Positions 36,978 to 49,091 of a stretch of 64,000 nucleotides of DNA are shown one piece after another. The stretch spans positions 372,001 to 436,000 of the forward strand of contig NZ_JAGYPL010000001.1 in the NCBI RefSeq assembly GCF_018343715.1, read 5' to 3'. The notes below the pieces were generated by a model. It worked only from the letters and a program-made list of their open reading frames with translations, made no database searches and was not told the DNA's origin. This DNA comes from Bacillus sp. FJAT-49711 (GTDB taxonomy: Bacteria > Bacillota > Bacilli > Bacillales > Bacillaceae_C). A program made the translations under genes and the position numbers. Numbering within the stretch: position 1 is the stretch's first letter; every line of letters starts with the position of its first letter.

Positions 36978-38101
36978 AAGCTGCGTATATTCATATTCCG
37001 TTTTGTGAACATATTTGTCATTATTGTGATTTTAATAAAGTTTTTTTAAAAGGTCAGCCAGTTGATGAGTACGTTCAGTCGCTCATAAAAGAATTTGAAA
37101 TAGTAAATAAAGAAACGCCTATTCAACAATTGGAAACTATTTTTGTTGGCGGGGGCACTCCCACTTCTCTAAATGAAGAACAATTGGAAACCCTTTGTAA
37201 AGGAATAAGGACCTATTTGCCTTTTTCTGAAGGTGAGTTTACATTTGAAGCCAATCCAGGGGATTTATCGATAGATAAATTAAAAATTATGGCTGAATAC
37301 GGAGTAAACCGAATCAGTTTTGGCGTCCAATCTTTTAATAATGAACTGTTAGCAAAAATTGGCCGGACACACAGGGTGGAAGATGTTTATTCATCATTAG
37401 ATAAAGCATTTAAATGTGGATTTTCAAATATAAGCATCGATTTGATTTATGCCTTGCCCGGCCAAACCATTAGTGATTTTCAAGCGACTTTAAAAGAAGC
37501 AATCGCACTTAACCTTCCTCATTATTCAAGTTATTCCTTAATTGTAGAACCGAAAACCGTTTTTTATAACTTAATGCGAAAAGGCAAGTTGCATCTTCCC
37601 GGTGAAGATGTAGAAGCTGAAATGTATAAAATATTAATGGAAGAAATGGAGAAAAGTGGACTGGAGCAATATGAAATCAGTAACTTTTCAAAGCCTGGTT
37701 ACGAGAGCAAGCATAATTTGGTTTATTGGAACAATGACGAATACTTTGGTTTCGGTGCTGGGGCACATGGCTATATAAATGATATTCGCTATTCGAACGC
37801 AGGGCCGTTAAAAAAATATATGGAACCGCTCAGTGAAGGAAGAAGACCACTCTTTGACCAAAATAAAATAACAAAAAAAGAAAAAATGGAAGAAGAAATG
37901 TTCCTTGGATTACGAAAAATTGAAGGAGTGCAAATAAGTCTTTTTCAAAAAAAATATAATGAAAATGTAATGGATATTTTTAAGACTCCAATTAGCGAGA
38001 TGATGGATCGTGGGCTATTAACGAAAAGTGAAGACTTTTTATATTTGACAAATCGGGGAAAGCTTTTAGGAAATGAGGTTTTCCAAGCATTTCTTTTATG
38101 A
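36974..38101 (+). CDS. hemW: Radical SAM heme chaperone HemW
   Basis: The 375-residue protein has the radical SAM cluster motif PFCEHICHYCDF with cysteines at 11, 15 and 18, then FVGGGTPTSL, NPGDL, ISFGVQSFN and GLDQYEISN-like EQYEISNF. HemW is related to coproporphyrinogen III dehydrogenase HemN but transfers heme in the family. The three-cysteine CxxxCxxC without the extra cysteine of HemN supports HemW. It follows lepA, as in B. subtilis. SD is agaggg. Confidence 0.92.
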   Translation: MKAAYIHIPFCEHICHYCDFNKVFLKGQPVDEYVQSLIKEFEIVNKETPIQQLETIFVGGGTPTSLNEEQLETLCKGIRTYLPFSEGEFTFEANPGDLSIDKLKIMAEYGVNRISFGVQSFNNELLAKIGRTHRVEDVYSSLDKAFKCGFSNISIDLIYALPGQTISDFQATLKEAIALNLPHYSSYSLIVEPKTVFYNLMRKGKLHLPGEDVEAEMYKILMEEMEKSGLEQYEISNFSKPGYESKHNLVYWNNDEYFGFGAGAHGYINDIRYSNAGPLKKYMEPLSEGRRPLFDQNKITKKEKMEEEMFLGLRKIEGVQISLFQKKYNENVMDIFKTPISEMMDRGLLTKSEDFLYLTNRGKLLGNEVFQAFLL

Positions 38102-38490
38102 TTTTCTTTATTAGGTAAGAAAAAATAGATTTTTATTGGTCTTTAGACATTCATTATAGAGCTTCAACATTTTTCGTTCTCCTTAATATGTTACATCTTC
38201 TTGTCTAGCACGGGATTAGTCTTTCGAGGAGGCAAGAAATGATTTTCTTGTCTTGGATCATTTGTTTGTTGAGTTGAGAAGAATTTGGATGAGGATTTCG
38301 CTTGACACAATACATTATAGTGAAGGCGAAGCGAAAGGGCGTTATGGTATTATCCTTCCTTTCTCAACAGCCGACTCCAGTTTTCATGGCTCAGCGTGTT
38401 TCCTTAATGTTTGCCTGCAGTCCCAAAGATTATACAACAATAAGCAAAAGCGCTTGCCTTTTTGTTCATAATTTCAGAAGTGTAAAATCG
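38101..38490. other. Gene-free gap between hemW and hrcA
   Basis: No ORF here has both a ribosome site and coding character, except a 12-residue one at 38239. A short palindromic stretch at about 38440-38465 (aaaagcgcttgcctttt) recalls the ends of the repeat at 52571-52723. The rest looks like degraded sequence. Confidence 0.4.
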
Positions 38491-38556
38491 TTGACATCAA
38501 CAAAGCATTTTGATACTTTTATTATAGATTTAGCACTCATTTGAATAGAGTGCTAA
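38491..38556 (+). promoter_or_regulatory. CIRCE operator and promoter region of the hrcA operon
   Basis: TTAGCACTC (38530-38538), nine bases, GAGTGCTAA (38548-38556) is a perfect CIRCE inverted repeat, the HrcA binding site. A perfect TTGACA lies at 38491-38496; the -10 is unclear (TACTTT at 38514-38519 has the right 17-base spacing but is weak). HrcA should repress this operon at normal temperature. Confidence 0.95.
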
Positions 38557-38568
38557 CAGAGGTGATAA

Positions 38569-39600
38569 ATGTTGCTAACAGATCGTCAGTTGCTTATATT
38601 ACAAGTGATTATTGATGATTTTATTCGATCTGCACAACCTGTCGGCTCGCGAAGTCTTTCCAAAAAAATTAATATTCCACTCAGTTCTGCGACCATTAGA
38701 AATGAGATGGCCGATTTGGAAGAATGGGGCTTTATAGAAAAGACACATACATCTTCCGGAAGAGTACCTTCTGAGAAAGGGTACCGGTATTATGTAGATC
38801 ATTTGCTTGCTCCACAAGTTTTACATGCAAATGATATTCAGAAACTCCATTCTATTTTTGCTGAACGAATATATGAATTGGAAAATGTTGCGCAAAAGTC
38901 TGCTATCATTCTTTCAGAATTAACGAATTATACTGCGATATTATTAGGTCCAGCTGTAAAGGAAAATAAATTAAGGAAATTACAAATCGTTCCGTTAAAT
39001 AAAGAGACGGCGGTTGCCATTATTATTACGGACACAGGTCATGTAGAAAATCGAGTATTTACGCTTCCCGAAAATATGGCGCCTGAAGAGATTGAGAAGC
39101 TTGTGAACATTTTAAACGATAAATTAATCGGTGTTTCTATTGCGGATCTAAGGGAAACAATTTATAAGGAAGTTGCCGCTTTGCTACAAAGAAATATTCA
39201 ACGTTTTGATCTATTGTTGAACTCTATTCTATCTACTATTGACATTCATCCAACTGAAAGATTGTTTTTTGGCGGAAAAATGAATATGTTAAATCAGCCA
39301 GAATTTAAAAATATTGAAAAAATCCGTTCAATAATGGATATGATTGAACAGGAACACGGTTTATATGAATTGTTCAAGCATACACCTCGTGGGATTAATG
39401 TCAAAATTGGCAGAGAAAATGAGAATACTCAAATGGAAGATTGCAGTCTTATCACTGCTACTTATTCCATAGGGAAAGATGATGTTGGAACCATCGCAAT
39501 ATTGGGGCCAACTAGAATGGAATATTCACGTGTTATCAGCTTATTGGATTTTTTAAGCAAGGATTTGAGCCTAGTTTTAACGAAATTATTTCATCAATGA
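38569..39600 (+). CDS. hrcA: Heat-inducible transcription repressor HrcA
   Basis: The 343-residue repressor has an N-terminal winged helix ([54 protein letters not shown]) and the GAF-like and inserted dimerisation domains typical of HrcA. It binds the CIRCE site 13 bases before its own ATG and so represses itself; GroEL assists its folding in B. subtilis. The SD is agaggtgat. grpE follows after 28 bases. Confidence 0.97.
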   Translation: MLLTDRQLLILQVIIDDFIRSAQPVGSRSLSKKINIPLSSATIRNEMADLEEWGFIEKTHTSSGRVPSEKGYRYYVDHLLAPQVLHANDIQKLHSIFAERIYELENVAQKSAIILSELTNYTAILLGPAVKENKLRKLQIVPLNKETAVAIIITDTGHVENRVFTLPENMAPEEIEKLVNILNDKLIGVSIADLRETIYKEVAALLQRNIQRFDLLLNSILSTIDIHPTERLFFGGKMNMLNQPEFKNIEKIRSIMDMIEQEHGLYELFKHTPRGINVKIGRENENTQMEDCSLITATYSIGKDDVGTIAILGPTRMEYSRVISLLDFLSKDLSLVLTKLFHQ

Positions 39601-39628
39601 GTATGAAGTTTTAAGGAGGTGAAGTTTT

Positions 39629-42110
<2,482 letters not shown>

Positions 42111-42120
42111 TACCAGCAAT

Positions 42121-42162
42121 GAAAAGCCAAAGCCAATTTAATTGGCTTTGGCTTTTCTAATC
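42121..42162 (+). terminator. Terminator between dnaK and dnaJ
   Basis: A perfect 16-bp stem (42121-42136 with 42142-42157), built of gaaaagccaaagccaa and its complement, encloses tttaa. It suggests that dnaJ and later genes need read-through or their own promoter. Confidence 0.9.
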
Positions 42163-42253
42163 TGTTACTTAATGTTTGAATTCTTCCTTTTAATCACTAT
42201 ACGATTTGTGTTAAAATATACTTTATGTGAAAAGGACGCGGGAGTGTGTTTTT

Positions 42254-43375
42254 ATGAGTAAAAGGGACTATTACGAGGTGCTCGGAGTATCTAAGAGCGC
42301 CACGAAAGATGAGATAAAAAAAGCATATAGACGATTATCTAAACAATATCATCCGGATATTAATAAAGAAGCTGGAGCGGATGAGAAATTTAAAGAAATT
42401 ACGGAAGCATATGAAGTTTTGAATGATGACCAGAAACGTGCGCAATATGACCAATTTGGCCACGAAGGACCGCAAGGATTTGGAGGTGGGGGCTTCGGTG
42501 GTGCAGACTTTGGCGGTTTTGGCGGATTCGAAGATATTTTTAATACCTTCTTTGGAGGCGGCGGTCGTAGAGATCCTAATGCACCAAGGCAAGGCTCAGA
42601 TCTTCAATATACGATGACCTTGACCTTTGAAGAGGCTGTGTTTGGTAAAGAAACAATTATCGAAATACCGAGAGAAGAGACATGCGATACGTGTAAAGGG
42701 AGCGGGGCAAAACCGGGAACAATTCCTGAAACATGTCACCATTGTAACGGAAGTGGCCAGCTAAACGTAGAACAAAATACACCATTTGGTCGGATTGTCA
42801 ATCGTCGTGTATGTAATCATTGTAATGGCACAGGTAAATTGATTAAAGAAAAATGCCGGACATGCGGCGGCGATGGCAAAGTGAAAAAGCGGAGAAAAAT
42901 TAACGTTAAAATTCCACAAGGCATTGATGATGGGCAGCAAATGCGTGTTTCAGGTGAAGGTGAACCAGGTGTAAACGGGGGCCCTCCTGGAGATCTATAC
43001 GTTGTTTTCCATGTGCAATCCCATGAATTTTTTGAGCGTGATGGTGACGATATTTATTGTGAAATGCCAATTACATTCGCACAAGCTGCTCTTGGTGATG
43101 AAATAGAAGTGCCGACTTTACATGGAAAAGTGAAACTAAAAATTCCAGCAGGTACACAAACAGGTACAAGGTTCCGACTTCGTGGCAAAGGTGTTCAAAA
43201 TGTTAGGGGTTATGGTACTGGGGACCAGCATATCCATGTGAAAGTAATTACACCTACAAAACTTTCAGAACACCAAAAGCAATTATTGCGAGATTTTGCT
43301 GATGTAAGTGGAGATACTCCTGACGAGCAGCACGAAAGTTTCTTTGAAAAAGTAAAACGTGCTTTTAAAAGTTGA
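42254..43375 (+). CDS. dnaJ: Hsp40 co-chaperone DnaJ
   Basis: The 373-residue type I Hsp40 has a J domain with [10 protein letters not shown] (HPD near residue 33), a Gly/Phe linker ([17 protein letters not shown]), and four zinc-finger repeats [24 protein letters not shown] and CRTCGGDG. The C-terminal substrate domains follow. ATG 42254 is chosen because ggag is about 9 bases upstream. prmA follows after 29 bases. Confidence 0.97.
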   Translation: MSKRDYYEVLGVSKSATKDEIKKAYRRLSKQYHPDINKEAGADEKFKEITEAYEVLNDDQKRAQYDQFGHEGPQGFGGGGFGGADFGGFGGFEDIFNTFFGGGGRRDPNAPRQGSDLQYTMTLTFEEAVFGKETIIEIPREETCDTCKGSGAKPGTIPETCHHCNGSGQLNVEQNTPFGRIVNRRVCNHCNGTGKLIKEKCRTCGGDGKVKKRRKINVKIPQGIDDGQQMRVSGEGEPGVNGGPPGDLYVVFHVQSHEFFERDGDDIYCEMPITFAQAALGDEIEVPTLHGKVKLKIPAGTQTGTRFRLRGKGVQNVRGYGTGDQHIHVKVITPTKLSEHQKQLLRDFADVSGDTPDEQHESFFEKVKRAFKS

Positions 43376-43404
43376 TGAAATGAATTGGATTGGAGCGGTT
43401 TTTA

Positions 43405-44343
43405 ATGAAGTGGAGCGAAATCAGTATCCATACGACTAATGAAGCGATTGAACCTATTTCCAATATTCTTCATGAGGCGGGGGCGAGCGGCGTCGTTATT
43501 GAAGATCCAGCTGAATTGACGAAGGAAAGAGAAGATTGGTTCGGTGAAATATACGATTTGAATCCTGGAGACTACCCTGAAGAAGGAGTCATCATCAAAG
43601 CTTATTTGCCGGTAAACAGCTTTATTAGTGAAACCATTGATTCAATCAAACAAGAAATCACTGATCTTATACAGTTCGATATTGATATTGGAAAGAATCA
43701 TGTGACAACAACAGAGGTAAAAGAAGAGGATTGGGCGACAGCTTGGAAAAAATATTATCATCCTGTGAAAATATCCGAGACTTTTACAATTGTACCCACT
43801 TGGGAAGAGTATGAACGTGTAAATAGCGATGAACTGATTATTGAGCTTGACCCTGGAATGGCTTTTGGTACTGGAACGCATCCTACTACAGTTATGTGTA
43901 TACAAGCATTAGAAAGAACCGTTCAAAAAGGCTGTAGCGTTATAGATGTTGGAACTGGTTCTGGTGTCCTTAGTATCGCTGCCGCCTTATTAGGTGCCAA
44001 GGAAGTTCTTGCTTTAGATTTAGATGAGGTGGCCATTGAATCCGCAAAGCAAAATATTGAATTAAATCATGTTTCAGATACTATTGATGTAAGAAAAGGT
44101 AATTTGCTTGAAGGAATAGAGAACCAGACTGATATTGTTGTGGCAAACATATTAGCTGATGTTATTATCCGCTTTACAGACGATGCAACATCGATCGTGA
44201 AACAAGGTGGCTATTTCATTACATCTGGAATTATTCATCCGAAGAAATCTGAAGTAAAAGATGCAATTATTTCAGCAGGTTTTTCTATTGAAGAAACGTT
44301 GGTAATGGAAGATTGGGTAGCTTTCATTGCCAGGCGTTCTTGA
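43405..44343 (+). CDS. prmA: Ribosomal protein L11 methyltransferase PrmA
   Basis: The 312-residue SAM enzyme methylates L11. The N-terminal substrate domain starts [14 protein letters not shown]. The catalytic domain has [33 protein letters not shown] and the NPPY-like [13 protein letters not shown] 43405 follows ggagcgg by 7 bases; the longer TTG form is inside that site. rsmE follows after 12 bases. Confidence 0.95.
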   Translation: MKWSEISIHTTNEAIEPISNILHEAGASGVVIEDPAELTKEREDWFGEIYDLNPGDYPEEGVIIKAYLPVNSFISETIDSIKQEITDLIQFDIDIGKNHVTTTEVKEEDWATAWKKYYHPVKISETFTIVPTWEEYERVNSDELIIELDPGMAFGTGTHPTTVMCIQALERTVQKGCSVIDVGTGSGVLSIAAALLGAKEVLALDLDEVAIESAKQNIELNHVSDTIDVRKGNLLEGIENQTDIVVANILADVIIRFTDDATSIVKQGGYFITSGIIHPKKSEVKDAIISAGFSIEETLVMEDWVAFIARRS

Positions 44344-44355
44344 TGAGGTGGCAAC

Positions 44356-45108
44356 ATGCAGCGCTATTTCATAAATGAATCTTTTCGTGATCAAAAATTC
44401 GTCAGAATTTCAGGCGAAGATTTTCATCATATTACTCGAGTAATGAGGATGGATGTAGGTGATCCGTTTTATATTGTTTTTGAGAATGCAAAAGCAGCCT
44501 CAGTAAAAATCAAACAAATAACTGATTCGTTTGTTGAAGCTGATATTATCGATCTTGAAAACGAAGAGAAGGAGCTACCTGTATATGTAGCCATCGCGAG
44601 CGGTTTGCCGAAAGGGGATAAACTAGAATGGATCATCCAAAAAGGGACAGAGCTAGGTGCTTCAGAGTTTATCCCTTTTATCGCAAGTCGCTCAGTAGTA
44701 AAATGGGAAAGTAAAAAAGAAGTAAAAAAATTAGAAAGATGGAAAAGAATCGCTAAAGAAGCGGCGGAGCAGTCACATCGTCAAGTCTTGCCCGTCATAC
44801 AAAAGCCTTACATATTAAAGGAGCTTCTTCAATACAGCAATAATTTTGATTGGAAAATTGTTGCATATGAGGAAGCAGCAAAAGAAGGCGAAAAAAGCAA
44901 TTTAGTAAGAATCCTCCAATCAGCTAAACCTAAAGATAAAATCCTTTTCGTTTTTGGCCCAGAAGGTGGTATTACAGTTCCAGAAAAAAATGAACTAATA
45001 ACGCATGGTTTTGAAATATGCGGACTAGGACCTAGAATATTACGAACAGAAACTGCGCCACTATATGCATTAACCGCCCTATCTTATCAATTTGAATTAA
45101 TGAGGTGA
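44356..45108 (+). CDS. rsmE: 16S rRNA (U1498-N3) methyltransferase RsmE
   Basis: The 250-residue SPOUT enzyme has an N-terminal PUA-like part (FHHITRVMRMDVGD) and the knotted C-terminal domain with KGDKLEWIIQKGTELGASEF, RWKRIAKEAAEQSHR, IGPEGGIT-like FGPEGGITVPE and LGPRILRTETAPLYAL. It methylates U1498 of 16S rRNA. Its stop overlaps the ribosome site of mtaB. Confidence 0.95.
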   Translation: MQRYFINESFRDQKFVRISGEDFHHITRVMRMDVGDPFYIVFENAKAASVKIKQITDSFVEADIIDLENEEKELPVYVAIASGLPKGDKLEWIIQKGTELGASEFIPFIASRSVVKWESKKEVKKLERWKRIAKEAAEQSHRQVLPVIQKPYILKELLQYSNNFDWKIVAYEEAAKEGEKSNLVRILQSAKPKDKILFVFGPEGGITVPEKNELITHGFEICGLGPRILRTETAPLYALTALSYQFELMR

Positions 45109-45113
45109 TCAAT

Positions 45114-46466
45114 ATGTCTCTTGTAGCATTCCACACACTGGGCTGTAAAGTAAACCATTATGAAACTGAAGCAATATGGCAATTATTTAAAAATCAAGGC
45201 TACGATCGTGTTGATTTTGAAAGTAATGCCGACGTATACGTGATCAATACATGTACAGTTACTAACACAGGAGATAAAAAGAGTCGTCAAGTCATCCGTA
45301 GAGCGATCAGGCAGAATCCCAATGCTGTAATATGTGTGACTGGATGCTATGCTCAAACATCTCCTGCAGAAATTATGGCAATCCCTGGGGTTGACATTGT
45401 TGTCGGAACTCAGGATCGCGTTAAAATGCTTGATTATATTGAACAGTTCAAGGAAGAACGTCAGCCAATTAATGGTGTCGGTAATATTATGAAAAATCGT
45501 GTATATGAAGAACTGGATGTCCCAGCCTTTACGGATCGGACACGTGCATCTTTAAAAATCCAGGAAGGTTGCAACAACTTTTGTACTTTCTGTATTATTC
45601 CTTGGGCTCGCGGCTTAATGCGTTCACGTGATCCGAAAGAAGTTATTCGTCAAGCCCAGCAACTTGTAGACGCAGGATATAAGGAAATAGTTTTAACTGG
45701 CATCCATACAGGCGGCTATGGCGAAGATATGAAAGATTATAATCTTGCTGCGTTGCTGCGCGACTTAGAATCTCAAGTAAGAGGATTAAAACGAATTCGA
45801 ATTTCTTCGATTGAAGCAAGCCAACTTACAGATGAAGTCATCGATGTCATTGATAAATCAAATTTAGTCGTAAGACATTTGCATATTCCGCTTCAATCAG
45901 GTTCAAATACTGTTTTAAAGAGAATGCGCAGGAAATATACAATGGAATTCTTTGCTGAAAGATTAGAATTGCTTAAAAAGGCGCTACCCGGACTTGCTAT
46001 TACTTCTGATGTTATCGTTGGATTCCCTGGAGAGACTGAAGAAGAATTTTTGGAAACATATAATTTTATTAAAAAGCACAAGTTCTCGGAATTACATGTT
46101 TTTCCTTATTCCAAACGTACTGGAACTCCAGCTGCTAGGATGCAGGACCAAATCGATGAGAACATTAAAAATGATCGGGTTCATAGACTGATTACACTAT
46201 CAGACCAACTAGCAAAAGAATACGCCTCAAGTTTTGAAAATGAAGTGTTAGAAGTCATTCCAGAAGAAAGTTATAAAGAAAATCCCGAAAGTGGTTTATA
46301 TGAAGGCTACACAGATAATTATTTGAAAGTTGTGTTCCCTGCTTCAGAGGAAATGATTGGAAAACTCGTAAAAGTCAAAATTACAAAAGCTGGCTATCCA
46401 TACAACGAAGGTCAATTCGTGAGGGTAATGGATGATCTAACTAAAGAAAATTCAATGGCTATTTGA
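45114..46466 (+). CDS. mtaB: tRNA t6A37 methylthiotransferase MtaB (YqeV)
   Basis: The 450-residue radical SAM enzyme converts t6A to ms2t6A at position 37. The N-terminal UPF0004 domain has TLGCKVNHYETE, NTCTVTNTGDKKSR and TGCYAQ, whose cysteines bind one cluster. The radical SAM motif is CNNFCTFCIIPWARG near residue 153. A TRAM-like domain is at the end. ATG 45114 follows gaggtgat; the GTG at 45105 lies inside that site. A terminator follows. Confidence 0.95.
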   Translation: MSLVAFHTLGCKVNHYETEAIWQLFKNQGYDRVDFESNADVYVINTCTVTNTGDKKSRQVIRRAIRQNPNAVICVTGCYAQTSPAEIMAIPGVDIVVGTQDRVKMLDYIEQFKEERQPINGVGNIMKNRVYEELDVPAFTDRTRASLKIQEGCNNFCTFCIIPWARGLMRSRDPKEVIRQAQQLVDAGYKEIVLTGIHTGGYGEDMKDYNLAALLRDLESQVRGLKRIRISSIEASQLTDEVIDVIDKSNLVVRHLHIPLQSGSNTVLKRMRRKYTMEFFAERLELLKKALPGLAITSDVIVGFPGETEEEFLETYNFIKKHKFSELHVFPYSKRTGTPAARMQDQIDENIKNDRVHRLITLSDQLAKEYASSFENEVLEVIPEESYKENPESGLYEGYTDNYLKVVFPASEEMIGKLVKVKITKAGYPYNEGQFVRVMDDLTKENSMAI

Positions 46467-46470
46467 TAAG

Positions 46471-46505
46471 AAGGCTATCCTAATTATTTTGGGATAGCTT
46501 TTATT
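46471..46505 (+). terminator. Terminator after mtaB
   Basis: aaggctatcc pairs with ggatagctt around a loop of about eleven bases, then a T-containing tail. It closes the dnaJ-mtaB unit. Confidence 0.8.
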
Positions 46506-46838
46506 AATGGTAAGATAAATAAAAATGGACACTAGGAATTTCGAGACTAAGATCTACCAAACATACAAAATCCTTCTGGGAATATTGGGCCAACTTACCT
46601 TCTAAACGGTAAAAGAAGTTGTAGAAAGTCCTTTACTGGGAATATCTGTAAATACAAAGCCGCTCATGGTGGTAAGAAGGCATCAGCAGAAATTCATCCA
46701 CATGTGATTATTATGCTGTTTTCAAAAAAGTTCTTTGTATAAATAACAAGCTTAAACTTTCATGGAACTCGTATGAAAAGAAAGAGATTGAAGATCTATG
46801 AATTATCAGTCGACTTACTATGTGTGAAAGATATTCCA
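46506..46838. other. Gene-free region after mtaB
   Basis: No frame of useful length with a ribosome site is present on either strand. It may be a decayed gene, but no family could be named from the fragments. Confidence 0.4.
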
Positions 46839-46941
46839 GTTGATTAGAGTGGAAGGCGGCGACTCAGCGTGGTAGGCGAGACCCCACAAGGAGCGAAGAG
46901 ACTGAGGAGGCTCACCACACGCCCCCCGGAACGGAATCAAC
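46839..46941. repeat. GC-richer inverted-end element (103 bp)
   Basis: The element begins gttgattagagtgg and ends cggaacggaatcaac. Inside are agaccccacaaggagcgaag and ctgaggaggctcaccac, blocks that I recognise from a widespread interspersed repeat of Bacillaceae gene gaps. Base content is clearly richer in G and C than its flanks. It seems to lack part of the left half of the full element. Confidence 0.75.
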
Positions 46942-47047
46942 GGTGGCGGAATTCGTTGTATGTAAATTATTTATCGCATTCAATATAGAATGGGAATACT
47001 ACTAAAAAAATGAACTATCCTCTATTAAAAATATGGAAGATATGAAA

Positions 47048-47094
47048 AAGTGGCGCAAGAAACTCTTGTACCACTTAATTCGGCAAATGCCGAA
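47048..47094 (+). promoter_or_regulatory. Two tandem hairpins upstream of deoC
   Basis: Hairpin one pairs aagtggcgcaag (47048-47059) with cttgtaccactt (47065-47076). Hairpin two pairs ttcggc (47079-47084) perfectly with gccgaa (47089-47094). They end 31 bases before the ATG and have no T-run. They could control mRNA stability or translation. Confidence 0.5.
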
Positions 47095-47125
47095 AGACTA
47101 TAAAAAGCAAAGGAGCTTAATAAAA

Positions 47126-47797
47126 ATGGCAGATAATATTGCACAATACATCGATCACACTCTTTTAAAAGCCGACGCGACAAAGGAGAACATTAAAAAG
47201 CTATGTGAAGAAGCTAAAGAATATCAATTCGCATCTGTTTGTGTTAATCCAACATGGGTTCAATACGCCTCAAGTTTATTAAAGTCGACAAATGTTAAAG
47301 TTTGTACAGTGATTGGATTTCCATTGGGTGCAACTACCACTGAAACAAAAGCATTTGAAACAAAAGATGCAATTGAAAATGGCGCCCATGAAATAGACAT
47401 GGTGCTTAATATTGGTGCTATAAAAGATGAAAATTTTGAACTTGTGGAACGAGATATTACAGCTGTTTGTGCAGCGGCGAAAGGTAAAGCATTAGTAAAA
47501 GTAATTATAGAAGCTTCACTATTAACAAATACGGAGAAAGAAAGAGCCTGTACCATTGCAAAAAGCGCAGGTGCAGATTTTGTAAAAACGTCCACTGGTT
47601 TTTCAACAGGTGGTGCTACCGCAGAAGATGTGGAATTAATGAGAAAAGCTGTTGGTTCAAAACTTGGTGTAAAAGCATCTGGTGGAATTCGTGCCATCGA
47701 AGATGTTCATAAAATGATAAATGCTGGTGCTACAAGAATTGGTGCAAGCTCCGGGGTTGCAATTATGAAAGGATTATCAGGAGATGCAAATTATTAA
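47126..47797 (+). CDS. deoC: Deoxyribose-phosphate aldolase
   Basis: The 223-residue class I aldolase splits deoxyribose 5-phosphate to glyceraldehyde 3-phosphate and acetaldehyde. [12 protein letters not shown] is at the N-terminus; the Schiff-base lysine is in [15 protein letters not shown], and VKASGGIR holds the second active lysine. ATG 47126 ([12 protein letters not shown]) with aaaggag is chosen; the in-frame extension to 47033 lacks a site and overlaps two hairpins. It ends two bases from the convergent Na/Pi gene. Confidence 0.95.
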   Translation: MADNIAQYIDHTLLKADATKENIKKLCEEAKEYQFASVCVNPTWVQYASSLLKSTNVKVCTVIGFPLGATTTETKAFETKDAIENGAHEIDMVLNIGAIKDENFELVERDITAVCAAAKGKALVKVIIEASLLTNTEKERACTIAKSAGADFVKTSTGFSTGGATAEDVELMRKAVGSKLGVKASGGIRAIEDVHKMINAGATRIGASSGVAIMKGLSGDANY

Positions 47798-47799
47798 GT

Positions 47800-48726
47800 T
47801 TATTTTTTCTTGCCATGCATTTTTACAATAAAATTTCCGAATTCCTTTGCAAAGGGCAGCACCATAAGCGAGCAGACGACATTGTAAATGACACTTGCAT
47901 GAGCAAGTTGGGTATTAGGATCTACAGCAAGCAAGCGGCTCAAATTTGCTAAAACTGAAATGAATGGAAAAAAGAGAATGGCTCCGCCGAGATTTAGCCA
48001 TATATGAGCAAATGCCGTTTGCCTTGCTTCTCGACCTGCCCCAATCGATGCAAATAAAGCTGTTGCACAAGTCCCTATATTTGCTCCTACCATAATAGCG
48101 ATACCTGTTTCGAGAGGAAATGTGCCAACTGATAAGAAGCTCATTGCTATACCGGTCATGACTGTGCTGGATTGTATGATGGCTGTTAGCAAAGTTCCGA
48201 TAAGAAAAGAAATAACAGAATGATCCTTCATAACATATATTATGTTATCTATATACTCGATATTGGCAAGCGGCCCTGACAGCCATTCAAAGCCATGCAT
48301 AGAAGCAAATATAGTTCCGATGCCAAGTAAGATAAAACTGCTGCTTTTTACCTTTATATTTTTAAAAAATTGCAGCACTGTTCCAACGACAAGAACCGGT
48401 ATAATTATTTTCGATAAATCAAAGGTAAAGAATTCCAAGGTAATCGTTGTACCTATATTCGTACCTAAAATAATCCCAATTGTTTGTGGAAATGATAGGA
48501 TGCGAGCGGATACGAGTCCGACAGCAATAACGGTTACCGCGGAGCTGCTTTGGAGGATGACGGTCATCCCGATACCTGCAAGAAAACCCATAAAAGGTGT
48601 TCTTGTCATTTTTTGCAGCCAATTTTCCATGGCGCTTCCTGATAAATTAAATAGTCCGATTCTCATCATTGTCATTCCAAGTAAAAAGCAACCTGCTAGA
48701 ACGATAAATAAAAGAATATAGAGCAT
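47800..48726 (-). CDS. yqeW: Na/Pi cotransporter family protein (YqeW, NptA type)
   Basis: The 308-residue membrane protein has two inverted repeats with the family motifs: VILQSSSAVTVIAVG and GTNIGTTIT in the first, AIIQSSTVMTGIAMS and GANIGTCATALFAS in the second. About eight hydrophobic segments are present. These transporters bring in phosphate with sodium. There is no C-terminal PhoU-like domain. ATG 48726 has GAGGTGAGG before it. It converges with deoC without a visible terminator. Confidence 0.92.
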   Translation of the reverse strand: MLYILLFIVLAGCFLLGMTMMRIGLFNLSGSAMENWLQKMTRTPFMGFLAGIGMTVILQSSSAVTVIAVGLVSARILSFPQTIGIILGTNIGTTITLEFFTFDLSKIIIPVLVVGTVLQFFKNIKVKSSSFILLGIGTIFASMHGFEWLSGPLANIEYIDNIIYVMKDHSVISFLIGTLLTAIIQSSTVMTGIAMSFLSVGTFPLETGIAIMVGANIGTCATALFASIGAGREARQTAFAHIWLNLGGAILFFPFISVLANLSRLLAVDPNTQLAHASVIYNVVCSLMVLPFAKEFGNFIVKMHGKKK

Positions 48727-48809
48727 GTCCTCACCTCTTAAATAAATATATGAAGTATATTTTTAGACATGCTCAAATACTCGTATCTACCATTTTGAAA
48801 TAAAGATTG

Positions 48810-48838
48810 TTGACCTGTCAAAAACCTTATATTATAAT
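48810..48838 (+). promoter_or_regulatory. Sigma-A promoter of rpsU
   Basis: TTGACC (48810-48815) and a perfect TATAAT (48833-48838) are separated by 17 bases. The start of transcription should be near 48845, at the first leader hairpin. Confidence 0.85.
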
Positions 48839-48845
48839 TGCAAAG

Positions 48846-48885
48846 TACATGGATTTTCATGTATGAACATGTTATTGCTATGTTC
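48846..48885 (+). promoter_or_regulatory. Two hairpins in the rpsU leader
   Basis: tacatg/catgta (48846-48851, 48858-48863) and gaacat/atgttc (48865-48870, 48880-48885) are perfect 6-bp stems. The first falls at the expected 5' end of the mRNA and the second ends against the ggaggg ribosome site. Possible roles are mRNA protection or control by S21. Confidence 0.5.
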
Positions 48886-48903
48886 GGAGGGAGGGAAAGA
48901 GAG

Positions 48904-49077
48904 ATGTCAAAAACAGTTGTTCGTAAAAACGAATCGCTTGAAGATGCTCTTCGTCGCTTCAAACGTACAGTTTCTAAAACGGGGACTTTACAAGAATACA
49001 GAAAGCGCGAATTTTATGAAAAGCCAAGCGTAAAACGTAAGAAAAAATCAGAAGCTGCCAGAAAGCGCAAGTTCTAA
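48904..49077 (+). CDS. rpsU: 30S ribosomal protein S21
   Basis: The 57-residue basic protein reads [20 protein letters not shown], then [21 protein letters not shown]21 joins the 30S subunit late and helps initiation. ATG 48904 follows gaggg by 8 bases. yqeY follows after 14 bases, the usual rpsU-yqeY pair. Confidence 0.97.
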   Translation: MSKTVVRKNESLEDALRRFKRTVSKTGTLQEYRKREFYEKPSVKRKKKSEAARKRKF

Positions 49078-49091
49078 AGAGGGTGTAAATA

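Noticed and set aside
38302-38544. 80-residue ORF before hrcA
   Set aside because: It starts with TTG without a ribosome site, overlaps the hrcA promoter and CIRCE, and has no domain-like pattern.
46506-46838. Decayed transposase or other gene
   Set aside because: Fragments in all frames are short and match nothing I can name; kept only as a gene-free region.
47033-47125. Extended DeoC N-terminus
   Set aside because: No ribosome site precedes 47033 and the normal DeoC start (YIDHTLLK region) begins just after 47126.
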